From positions 1 through 11,806 of the forward strand of contig JASBZJ010000037.1 in NCBI GenBank assembly GCA_029983495.1: a stretch of DNA of 11,806 bases. Reading direction: 5' to 3'. Origin of the DNA: Porphyromonas sp. (GTDB lineage Bacteria; Bacteroidota; Bacteroidia; Bacteroidales; Porphyromonadaceae). The first letter of the stretch is position 1; each line of letters starts with the position of its first letter. Under the pieces are notes generated by a model, which was not told the DNA's origin, searched no databases, and saw only the letters and a program-made list of their open reading frames with translations. Of this stretch, positions 1 to 7,607 are shown in pieces. The position numbers and the translations under genes were made by a program.

Positions 1-276
1 AGGAAGAGAATCCCCCGCATTCAGAAACCATATATAATCTCCTTTAGCAAGGCAAAGCCCTTTATTCATTGCATCATATATTCCCCTATCGGGTTCCGAT
101 ATAATTTTTGCTTTGCTCGAAATGCGTTTTACAAGTGAAACTGTTCCATCACTACTTGCACCATCAATAACTAAGTACTCGATATAGGGGTATGTTTGTG
201 CCTCAACACTTTGTAATGTGGGGAAAATAACGGCTTCGGCATTGTACGAAATGGTTATAATGCTAATCGTAGTCAT
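1..276 (-). CDS. Family 2 glycosyltransferase, N-terminal part (cut by window edge)
   Basis: The minus strand reads 92 codons from an ATG at 276-274 and is still open at base 1, so only the N-terminal third or so is present. It begins MTTISIITISYNA, a beta strand typical of GT-A fold enzymes. It continues with VIDGASSDGT at about residues 36-45, where D38 and D43 match the nucleotide-binding acidic residues, then EPDRGIYDAMNKG at 61-73, and NAGD at 86-89 in place of the DxD-like metal site. The EPDxGIYDAMNKG block is characteristic of the WcaE-like branch that transfers sugars in exopolysaccharide or LPS O-chain synthesis. It would use a nucleotide-sugar donor at the cytoplasmic face of the membrane. 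The exact sugar cannot be told from this fragment. It follows the acyl-CoA synthetase but is separated from it by a terminator, so it is probably a separate unit. Confidence 0.93.
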   Translation of the reverse strand, partial: MTTISIITISYNAEAVIFPTLQSVEAQTYPYIEYLVIDGASSDGTVSLVKRISSKAKIISEPDRGIYDAMNKGLCLAKGDYIWFLNAGDSLP

Positions 277-648
277 GGGTATTGTTCTTATCTAAACCAA
301 AGCTCCTTAGGGAAGACTTTAATAAAAGGCAACAGGGAGGTCGTATTACCTACAACGAGGTTTTTACTAGGTATACTGGATGATGTGCGAAGAGCTGAGG
401 TAGCAGTGCGATGGATGTGTAATGATGTTTTTGAGCAAGAGTAAATTATGAAAGTAGCATAGCAATTTTTCATTACGCACCAGTCTATTATTTATATTAT
501 CACTAAGCTCTTGCCAAAGGTTTCTCCGTTATGTTGTTAAAAGGGTCTCTCCAGATATATAACGCATTGCCGTGATGCATTATTATATAGGAGAGACCAA
601 GTTTAGGAGTTTTGGTTTTGTTCGATTTTTACCTAGTAGTAGCCTCGA
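277..648. other. Intergenic stretch with a terminator and possible degenerate coding remnants
   Basis: These 372 bases separate the acyl-CoA synthetase stop from the glycosyltransferase start. The upper half (544-598) is an inverted repeat taken as the synthetase terminator. The lower half has short open frames on both strands. One minus-strand frame (473-288) ends 11 nt before the glycosyltransferase ATG, and one plus-strand frame (about 282-383) has a charged, protein-like composition. I recognise neither. No clear TAnnTTTG box was seen for the glycosyltransferase. Confidence 0.6.
539..598 (-). terminator. Probable intrinsic terminator of the acyl-CoA synthetase gene
   Basis: GGTCTCTCC (544-552 on the plus strand) pairs perfectly with GGAGAGACC (590-598). 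The inner flanks, AT-rich runs ending in CGCAT and starting ATGCAT, extend the stem imperfectly around a small loop at about 568-573. Read on the minus strand the hairpin is followed by CTTTT. It lies about 50 nt past the stop codon at 649. The U-run is short, so termination may be partial or the structure may also serve as a 3' stabiliser. Confidence 0.7.
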
Positions 649-2316
649 TTATTTTACGAGGTAGCGCTTAATACTTTGTTTTGGAGTTTTTTCGAACTCC
701 TCTTTGCGAATTTCGAATTGACTAATACGCTCGTAAATAGGGAGCTGTTCGTTCACTATGTGTCTATTGTTATTCATTACAGCTTCGATTTCATCATCGT
801 TTGTTATCCCATCGCGTTTTAGTGCTGTAAAGTCGGGAACTACAACTGCAACAATGCGAGTGTTGCGTTGAACCACAATGTTTTCGAGTACGTAAGGCAA
901 TAAACTCACTTGGGCTTCGATTTTTTCGGGGTAGATATTTTGTCCATCGGGCCCAAGAAGCATTGATTTTGAGCGTCCTTTAATAAACAAGTTACACCCC
1001 TTGTCGAATGTTCCAAGGTCGCCTGTATGCATCCATCCATCATTGGTAAACAATTCGTTAGTAAGTTGTTCCTCCTTATAATAGCCATTGCAAACATTTT
1101 CGCCTCGCACTTGTATTTCGCCAACCATTTCCCCGTCTATATTTTTTGCATTTGCTATGCGAACCTCTTCAAAACCCTTCATGGGGCGACCACAGCTACC
1201 CTTAACATAGCCTTTTCTATGATTCGTATAGGTAATTAACGGAGCGCACTCGGTCATCCCATAACCTATTACGAGAGGAAACTTTATGCTATGCAAAAAG
1301 TTCCCCACTTCATCGTTGAGGGCTGCTCCTCCGATAATCATTTCCTTCAGATTCCCGCCAAAATTTGTAATTAGTTTTTTGCGGATAGTACGTTTTACAA
1401 TGGTGCGAAGTATAGGAATATGTAGCAGGGTTCGAATGGGGTTCTTCGAAATGGTGGGGTGTATTATACTCTTGTACATCTTTTCGAGTACTAAAGGTAC
1501 TGAAAGTATAATACCAGGTTTTACCTCTTTTAATGCGCTAATTAGTACTTTAGGTGTGGGCTTTAACCCTAATATGTAAATATGTGTGCCACTTGCTAAC
1601 GGAAGTAAGAAGTTAAAAGTGCAACTGTATGCATGAGCATTAGGCAGAAAGCAGAGTAATGTTTCCTTTTTTAACATTATCTCTTCGCCGATGGAAAAAA
1701 ACATATTGGCTGCCAAATTGTTGTGTGTAATTAATACACCTTTGCTAAAACCTGATGTTCCCGAAGTATAATTAATAAGAGCAACCTCGCTATTATGAAT
1801 TGCTGGATACTGAATATCATTACGTGTAAAACCTTTGGGGTAGCGTTGTTGCATTAATTCGGAAAGGTTTATATCAACTGATTCTTTGCTGTGCGAAAGC
1901 TCTTTAATAACGCCGAGGCTTACGAGATCGATTGTCGCAGGTACATGAGGAATTGCTTCTTTTGTAAGAAACTTTTGGTGTATGGTATCGGCAAAAACCA
2001 CTTTACTATCACTGTGGTTGATGATATTTATTATATCAGTAGCATGGAAATCGGGTAATATGGGTACGGCTATTGCTCCGTAGGTTACAATTCCCATCCA
2101 AGCTATGCACCATTCGGCGCAATCGTTCGCTATAAGGGTTACTTTTTCCTGTTGCTTTATATTGAGGGTTTCAAGCAGGAGGTGAACTTTGGCCACGTCT
2201 CGAGCAAATTCGCCCGTTGTAAGACTCTTGCCGTTGTTGTAGTTCGTTATAGCGGGGAGTTCCCAATTCTTTTGGAACGCTTCCTCGTAGATTTTTACAA
2301 ACAACTTTTCAATCAT
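649..2316 (-). CDS. AMP-forming long-chain acyl-CoA synthetase (fatty acid-CoA ligase)
   Basis: This 555-residue protein belongs to the ANL (acyl-CoA synthetase / NRPS adenylation / luciferase) superfamily. The family activates a fatty acid with ATP to an acyl-adenylate and then transfers the acyl group to CoA. The phosphate-binding motif YTSGTSGFSKG is at residues 183-193 and the adenine/acyl motif GYGMTE at 351-356. HTGDLG at 430-435 carries the ribose-binding Asp. The hinge KGRSK is at 446-450. The C-terminal TPKQSIK (544-550) places the catalytic lysine at K550, with Ile replacing the common Gly before it. There is no signal peptide or clear membrane helix, so the enzyme is probably cytosolic or membrane-associated, feeding exogenous or recycled fatty acids into lipid synthesis. 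It is a single-gene unit with its own promoter and terminator. Substrate chain length, and whether the acceptor is CoA or ACP, cannot be decided from sequence. Confidence 0.93.
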   Translation of the reverse strand: MIEKLFVKIYEEAFQKNWELPAITNYNNGKSLTTGEFARDVAKVHLLLETLNIKQQEKVTLIANDCAEWCIAWMGIVTYGAIAVPILPDFHATDIINIINHSDSKVVFADTIHQKFLTKEAIPHVPATIDLVSLGVIKELSHSKESVDINLSELMQQRYPKGFTRNDIQYPAIHNSEVALINYTSGTSGFSKGVLITHNNLAANMFFSIGEEIMLKKETLLCFLPNAHAYSCTFNFLLPLASGTHIYILGLKPTPKVLISALKEVKPGIILSVPLVLEKMYKSIIHPTISKNPIRTLLHIPILRTIVKRTIRKKLITNFGGNLKEMIIGGAALNDEVGNFLHSIKFPLVIGYGMTECAPLITYTNHRKGYVKGSCGRPMKGFEEVRIANAKNIDGEMVGEIQVRGENVCNGYYKEEQLTNELFTNDGWMHTGDLGTFDKGCNLFIKGRSKSMLLGPDGQNIYPEKIEAQVSLLPYVLENIVVQRNTRIVAVVVPDFTALKRDGITNDDEIEAVMNNNRHIVNEQLPIYERISQFEIRKEEFEKTPKQSIKRYLVK

Positions 2317-2380
2317 CTATTGTATTGTTTAATTAATTGTTATCAGCACATTTTGGAGAATAACGAAACGAGTCTGCTCA

Positions 2381-2412
2381 GGTTATTCTTTTGCAAAAGT
2401 ACAAAAATAACC
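2381..2412 (-). promoter_or_regulatory. Candidate promoter with nested dyad upstream of the acyl-CoA synthetase
   Basis: Two overlapping matches to the Bacteroidetes -7 box TAnnTTTG occur on the minus strand: TATTTTTG (2409-2402) and TACTTTTG (2401-2394). They lie about 80-90 nt upstream of the ATG at 2316. I see no good -33 TTTG at the usual 19-21 nt spacing. The box is embedded in symmetry: a perfect 12-bp palindrome CTTTTGCAAAAG (2388-2399) sits inside the arms GGTTATT (2381-2387) and AATAACC (2406-2412). A transcript start near 2385 is inferred from the spacing of known promoters. Confidence 0.5.
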
Positions 2413-2505
2413 CTTTGATTTTTACATTAACGGAACAAATCACTGTGAGGAATTTATTTGAAGGTGTGATTGTTGAATAGTATCTATTTGAAGCTTGCAA
2501 GGATG

Positions 2506-2549
2506 AAAAAAGTGGGGGTGCCAAACAAATGGTTTTAGCACTCCCACTT
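2506..2549 (-). terminator. Intrinsic terminator of the T9SS thioredoxin-fold protein gene
   Basis: The plus strand carries a 12-base arm at 2510-2521 (AAGTGGGGGTGC) and a matching arm at 2538-2549 (GCACTCCCACTT). They pair over 12 positions with one G-U. Read on the minus strand the stem ends in a run of T (complement of 2506-2510). It lies 55 nt beyond the stop codon at 2604. This is a standard GC-rich hairpin plus U-tract and marks the end of that transcript. Confidence 0.88.
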
Positions 2550-2603
2550 AAATAATTATGTTCTACTTTGGCAATCCTTTTTCGTATTGCCGTTTTAGTT
2601 AGG

Positions 2604-4235
2604 TTATTTTACTGTAAGGGTTAGTACGCGGAAGTTGCCATTTGGCGAAGTAACCCGTACAAAATAATTTCCACTCGTGTAGTTCGCAACATTTATTATG
2701 GTGCTTTCGTTCGTCGCTGTTAAGGTGTTAACTTGTTCACCGCTAACAGTGTAAATGCCAATTGTGCTACCTACGGGAGCCGTTAGTGTAGTTTGGTTAC
2801 TTGTTTGGGTTGGGTATAGGCTGACGCCGTCAAGTTCGGGTATGCTTACCGACAAATAGTTTTCCTTAATAAACTTTACATCATCGATCATTACACCACA
2901 CATTGGAATTTTTTCGATTTCGGGTTCCATATAATGGCGGAATGCCACTGCAATAGTTTTGCCTTTATACTTCTCGAGAGAGATTGTTGAATAGCGCCAG
3001 TTTGCGTCTATATCGGCACTGTTTACATAAATTTCGGCAACAACATCGGTAAAGCTATCTATATCACGTGTCCCGGTTGGGGATACGCGTACTTGAATTT
3101 TATCGAGTTTCCCTCCCGTAGCAAATATAAACCCACCAGTATTTAGTGTTAAGCCTGGTTTGTTATTATCGTTAGGTATTTCGAATGGCTCTGTAATAAG
3201 GTAATCGTCAACACCAACCAATTGGTAGCCACTTAGCCCCATAGCAAAGGCGGTAGGTTGCATCGAGAACGATATCATACAATCGCCTAAACCGTCTTTT
3301 GTCCAGAGCGATGACTCCATGCTTTTCATGGCTGAAGCTATCGCGGGAACAGATTCTGATAATGAGGTGGCCATAGGTACCCAGCCATTACCTCCTATTG
3401 AAGCACGAGTAGCGATCCAGTTTATAGGCATCTTTCCGTCATCAAAGTTGTATGCAAATGGTAATGCCACAGGTTTTTTAGCTACAATTTCTATTTCGAA
3501 CGATTTTTTGCCAGTGCCATTTTTGTTCGTTGCAGAAATGGTTACAGTGTGTTTGCCTTCGGGTAGTGATGGAATCGTAAAATTATAATCCTTTATTTCG
3601 GTCTTTTTGCCATCTACTTCGTAAGCAAATGTAGGTTTTTCGAATGACGTGTAGGAGAATACAACGGGGATTTTTTCGCCAGCATACATTTTTTTAGGAG
3701 CTTCTACAGTTACAATTGTAGGAGCTTCACTCTTCATTGCTTTTCTTTCGGTATCGATGTACCCTTTAATCTTTTCCCATTGTTTATCTGCAGTATGCTT
3801 TCCATCGATAACAATAGCACGACGCATCGGTGAAACAAGGACATAAATGGGGTATTCGGTAGGTTTGTTCCAAAAGTAAATCTTACTCATCAAGCTGAGG
3901 GCTTGATCCTTTATGAGTATTGGGTATGGAACAGTACCCTTATTTGTCCAGTCGCCTTCTGTTTTTTTCCCTTTACCCAAAATGCGGTCATCGTCTGGAC
4001 CATAGTCAATGTCACCTTCTGCCCAAAAAATTTGGAGGTCGCTATCTTTTGCTTTTCCGTGTTCGTTATAAAGCTTTTCGAGGTGACCTTGTTTGTGGTA
4101 TTCAAAACAAGGTTTACACCATGCTGCCGATATATCTACAAAGATAAATTTACCACTACTAAGGATTTCGTTAATGTTGTACTTCTTATCGTTAAGGTCG
4201 GTAACCGTGAATTCAGCTTCGCGAAGAACATGCCA
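2604..4235 (-). CDS. Thioredoxin-fold, choice-of-anchor J protein with T9SS sorting tail; 5' end missing or disrupted
   Basis: The frame is open from just after an in-frame TAA (4238-4236) to the stop at 2604, giving 543 codons. Residues about 8-165 are a thioredoxin/TlpA-like domain with AAWCKPC at 37-43, so C40 and C43 form a CxxC redox pair. An Ig/PKD-like beta domain follows (about 175-252). Next is a roughly 200-residue module resembling the choice-of-anchor J / cleaved-adhesin domain (about 256-457; starts LPFAYNFDDG, ends GVMIDDVKF). Last is a Por-secretion C-terminal sorting domain (about 471-543, with a beta-rich SGNYFVRV-like end). Such proteins normally cross the inner membrane by a signal peptide and the outer membrane by T9SS to the surface. 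Here no ATG, GTG or TTG lies in frame before the CxxC; the first is a TTG at 3980, which would delete the redox motif. ATGs at 4236 and 4266 are out of frame. A 5' deletion, frameshift or sequencing error is likely, so it may be a pseudogene. Confidence 0.82.
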   Translation of the reverse strand, partial: WHVLREAEFTVTDLNDKKYNINEILSSGKFIFVDISAAWCKPCFEYHKQGHLEKLYNEHGKAKDSDLQIFWAEGDIDYGPDDDRILGKGKKTEGDWTNKGTVPYPILIKDQALSLMSKIYFWNKPTEYPIYVLVSPMRRAIVIDGKHTADKQWEKIKGYIDTERKAMKSEAPTIVTVEAPKKMYAGEKIPVVFSYTSFEKPTFAYEVDGKKTEIKDYNFTIPSLPEGKHTVTISATNKNGTGKKSFEIEIVAKKPVALPFAYNFDDGKMPINWIATRASIGGNGWVPMATSLSESVPAIASAMKSMESSLWTKDGLGDCMISFSMQPTAFAMGLSGYQLVGVDDYLITEPFEIPNDNNKPGLTLNTGGFIFATGGKLDKIQVRVSPTGTRDIDSFTDVVAEIYVNSADIDANWRYSTISLEKYKGKTIAVAFRHYMEPEIEKIPMCGVMIDDVKFIKENYLSVSIPELDGVSLYPTQTSNQTTLTAPVGSTIGIYTVSGEQVNTLTATNESTIINVANYTSGNYFVRVTSPNGNFRVLTLTVK

Positions 4236-4552
4236 TTATACTAAGATTTTTTGAAATGGCTAACATAATCCCCTTAAAGCGTTGAATTTACCATTCACTA
4301 GGCAGGGGGTATGATTCCTAATGAGTGTGTTTATGGCCTAGTAAAATTTGTTTTCTACAAATAAACTTGTAAAAATGAACTCCTATTTCTTATTTTTTCA
4401 AAGGGTTCTGTAACACTCTTTGTCGGAACATTCTATTTCAAATACTGTTCTTGTAAAAAAAGCAACTGACTTATCAAAAGCCAGTTGCAGTGTTGTTGTT
4501 ATGAACAAACAACTATACAGAACCCCTTCAGTAGAAAAGGTTCGGTCAGTTA
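4236..4552. other. Intergenic region upstream of the T9SS protein, with inverted repeats
   Basis: This region lies between the dps stop and the open frame of the T9SS protein. It holds the dps terminator (4455-4488), then AT-rich sequence. A near -7 box AGTATTTG lies at about 4444-4437, but its first two bases do not fit TAnnTTTG. An inverted repeat ACTAGGC / GCCTAGT is at 4297-4303 and 4336-4342, and a second, GCCATT / AATGGC, at 4232-4237 and 4255-4260. An AAGGGG motif sits just upstream of an ATG at 4266, which opens a 17-codon frame one register off the T9SS gene. The signal peptide expected here was not found in any frame. Confidence 0.6.
4455..4488 (-). terminator. Strong intrinsic terminator of dps
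   Basis: The stem is formed by 4462-4470 (GCAACTGAC) and 4480-4488 (GCCAGTTGC), nine pairs with one G-U on the minus-strand RNA, closing a 9-nt loop. On the minus strand it is followed directly by seven T (complement of 4455-4461). It lies about 65 nt after the dps stop at 4553. This is the clearest terminator in the window. Confidence 0.93.
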
Positions 4553-5026
4553 TTATTTATTTGGTCTGTATGCATTAAGCATCCAAACATTTTTTTCAAG
4601 ATCAGGGAGGTAACCAGTTAGAATATCGTTAGTAACGATATCGTCGGCTTCATCGCTAAGATCGATAAGGTTACGGAGCGAACCAATGATGTATTGAAGA
4701 TCTTCGAGAACATGATCTATCATTTTTTCGAATGGTTCTGGAGTTCCTTTTGCTTCGAGTTTAGCTTGTGCAGCTAACTTATCGATACGGTTTTCGGGGG
4801 TTTCATCGAGTTGTAGTAAGCGTTCTGCAATCTCATCGATAGCTTCGGCAGCTGCGTTGTAAAGTTCTTCAAATTTTGCATGAAGCGAAAAGAAAGCTTT
4901 GCCTTCAACATTCCAGTGGTAACCACGAAGGTTCGCAAAGTAGAGGTGGTAATCAGCCAAAAGTTGGTGTAGTGCGACAATAACTTTATCTTCCTTTTTA
5001 AGTCCAATGATTTCTAAGTTTTTCAT
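4553..5026 (-). CDS. dps: Dps-family ferritin-like DNA-binding/iron-storage protein
   Basis: This 157-residue four-helix-bundle protein is close to the usual Dps length (150-170). Dps forms a dodecamer that oxidises Fe(II) with peroxide, stores the iron, and often coats DNA in stress or stationary phase. The inter-subunit ferroxidase set is intact. H37 lies in RGYHWNVEG, H49 in SLHAKFEEL, and D64 and E68 in AIDEIAERL. The spacing 12-15-4 is the same as in the E. coli protein (H51, H63, D78, E82). The N-terminal tail MKNLEIIGLKKEDK is short and moderately basic, so direct DNA binding is possible but not certain. The ATG at 5026 has a good AAAGGA Shine-Dalgarno sequence a few bases upstream, which is uncommon in this window. 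The gene has its own promoter and terminator and is not part of the groEL transcript. Confidence 0.96.
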   Translation of the reverse strand: MKNLEIIGLKKEDKVIVALHQLLADYHLYFANLRGYHWNVEGKAFFSLHAKFEELYNAAAEAIDEIAERLLQLDETPENRIDKLAAQAKLEAKGTPEPFEKMIDHVLEDLQYIIGSLRNLIDLSDEADDIVTNDILTGYLPDLEKNVWMLNAYRPNK

Positions 5027-5073
5027 GATGTTTCCTTTATGAATTATTCTTTCGATTCTATTGTTTTAAACTC

Positions 5074-5110
5074 TGCAGTTCAATTGTTCTTTAACTGCAT
5101 TACAAAGATA
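5074..5110 (-). promoter_or_regulatory. dps promoter with inverted repeat at the predicted transcript start
   Basis: TATCTTTG on the minus strand (5110-5103) matches the Bacteroidetes -7 consensus TAnnTTTG exactly, about 80 nt before the dps ATG. The expected -33 TTTG is not clear; only a weak GTTATG lies about 18 nt upstream. Just downstream, TGCAGTT (5074-5080) and AACTGCA (5093-5099) form a 7-bp inverted repeat around CAATTG. This places a dyad or stem-loop at about +1 to +25 of the inferred transcript. It could be an operator or a 5' mRNA hairpin; the regulator is unknown. Confidence 0.6.
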
Positions 5111-5276
5111 GGTATTTAATAGCATAACTGAGCGTGAATTTGATATAGCTATATAGTTTCTATCTATTATGAGCAACAATTACTTATAGCTAATGCTCGA
5201 ACTGTATTATAAAGGCTTTTGAGCACATTGCTCAATACCTCGATGCGTTCCTATTTTTCTGTTTCGGTACAGCATT

Positions 5277-5344
5277 GCTTCGTTATGCCTTCTGCAAGCT
5301 TCGTTAAGCAATGGATATTACTTAATCTAAGTTCAGCTTCGTTA
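5277..5344. repeat. Three copies of GCTTCGTTA with an 8-bp inverted repeat
   Basis: GCTTCGTTA occurs exactly at 5277-5285, 5298-5306 and 5336-5344. The first two copies are bracketed by an inverted repeat CATTGCTT (5273-5280) / AAGCAATG (5306-5313) with a 25-nt loop. The spacings are unequal, so this is not a simple tandem array. It may be a fragment of a dispersed intergenic repeat, or regulator binding sites. No function can be assigned. Confidence 0.55.
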
Positions 5345-5356
5345 TTCAGTTAATAA

Positions 5357-5395
5357 AAATGGGTTCTCCCTTGATAATTTGAGGAGAACCCATTT
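5357..5395 (-). terminator. Intrinsic terminator of groES-groEL
   Basis: A 13-base arm at 5357-5369 (AAATGGGTTCTCC) is exactly complementary to 5383-5395 (GGAGAACCCATTT). Read on the minus strand, the loop of about 13 nt is followed by the second arm and then TTTTTATT. It begins 55 nt after the groEL stop and separates the chaperonin transcript from dps. Confidence 0.9.
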
Positions 5396-5449
5396 ATGGA
5401 ATTTACTTATCCTTTGTTTGGTAGTATATTAAATGCTAGTTGTGGAAAA

Positions 5450-7138
<1,689 letters not shown>

Positions 7139-7201
7139 CTAAGTTCAAGGTGGTTTTTATTGAGTAAAGGCTGTACCTAATTGTAACCTTACCAATAATG
7201 C

Positions 7202-7477
7202 TTATTGTTCAATAACTGCCAAAACATCACTTTGGCGCATCATCATATATTTTTCGTTGTTTACTTCAACTTCGGTACCTGCATACTTCCCGTAAAGTAC
7301 AACATCGCCTTCCTTGAGTTCCATCTTTTCGTCCGAGGTTCCTTTGCCTACGGCAATAACTGTTCCTCTAAGGGGTTTTTCCTTTGCACTGTCGGGGATA
7401 ATAATTCCGCCTGCACTTTTTTCTTCTGCTTTAGCTGGTTCAATAAGAACGCGGTCTGCTAATGGTTTAAGCTTCAT
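7202..7477 (-). CDS. groES: Co-chaperonin GroES (Hsp10)
   Basis: This 91-residue GroES is slightly shorter than the E. coli protein (97). It forms the heptameric lid of the GroEL chamber. It starts MKLKPLADRVLIEP, the conserved first strand. The mobile loop that docks on GroEL lies at about residues 16-32, with the hydrophobic tripeptide III at 25-27 in GGIIIPD, the position of IVL in E. coli. The core carries GTVIAVGKG and the GDVVLYGKYAGTEV strand-turn. The ATG at 7477 is the only sensible start, and no strong Shine-Dalgarno precedes it. It lies directly upstream of groEL in the usual order. The 130 nt before it, after htpG, hold crossing inverted repeats. No CIRCE (HrcA) operator is visible, so heat control, if any, uses another route. 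Confidence 0.98.
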   Translation of the reverse strand: MKLKPLADRVLIEPAKAEEKSAGGIIIPDSAKEKPLRGTVIAVGKGTSDEKMELKEGDVVLYGKYAGTEVEVNNEKYMMMRQSDVLAVIEQ

Positions 7478-7521
7478 ACTAATGCTGTATCAATAGTTAG
7501 TTTTTTTACTTTCTGTATTTA

Positions 7522-7589
7522 GGAATGCAAAAGCTATGCCAAAAGGTGTATAGGTGAGTTTATACCTGCATTCCGCCAGTTTGGCATAG
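7522..7589 (-). promoter_or_regulatory. Crossing inverted repeats between htpG and groES
   Basis: GGAATGCA (7522-7529) pairs with TGCATTCC (7567-7574), eight perfect bases. CTATGCCAAA (7534-7543) pairs with TTTGGCATAG (7580-7589), ten perfect bases. The two pairings interleave, so they either compete or form a pseudoknot. A smaller stem (TATA at 7549-7552 with 7561-7564, plus flanking AGG/CCT) can form inside. On the minus strand the second stem is followed by CTTTTG, a weak terminator-like end. The element lies after the htpG stop and about 45 nt before groES. It may end htpG transcription, process the mRNA, or regulate groES. Confidence 0.55.
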
Positions 7590-7607
7590 GCTCCCTTAGC
7601 CATAAGG

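Larger units (their letters stand above)
5027..5449. other. Intergenic region between groEL and dps
   Basis: This 423-base stretch has three parts. Near groEL is the groEL terminator (5357-5395). The middle (about 5220-5345) carries three copies of GCTTCGTTA and several small inverted repeats. Near dps are the dps promoter and a 5'-UTR inverted repeat. A 36-codon plus-strand frame starting at 5243 and a minus-strand frame with one internal stop also cross the middle part. I recognise no product in either. Confidence 0.7.

Noticed and set aside
288..473. A 61-codon minus-strand frame ending just before the glycosyltransferase
   Set aside because: It has Ser/Thr-rich low-complexity composition, no recognised family and no Shine-Dalgarno sequence. 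Competing frames on the other strand look as plausible. It is not called as a gene.
2535..2543. TTAGCACTC, identical to one half of the CIRCE heat-shock operator
   Set aside because: The matching GAGTGCTAA at the 9-nt spacing is absent. The sequence is one arm of the terminator at 2506-2549, far from the chaperone genes.
4213..4266. A 17-codon frame with a lipobox-like MAC as a lipoprotein start joined by programmed frameshift to the T9SS gene
   Set aside because: There is no hydrophobic core before the Cys. No slippery sequence lies within the window where the frames overlap. A mutation explains it more simply.
5243..5353. A 36-codon plus-strand frame between groEL and dps
   Set aside because: It overlaps the GCTTCGTTA repeats, has no Shine-Dalgarno sequence and no recognisable product. 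It is more likely a by-product of the repeat sequence.
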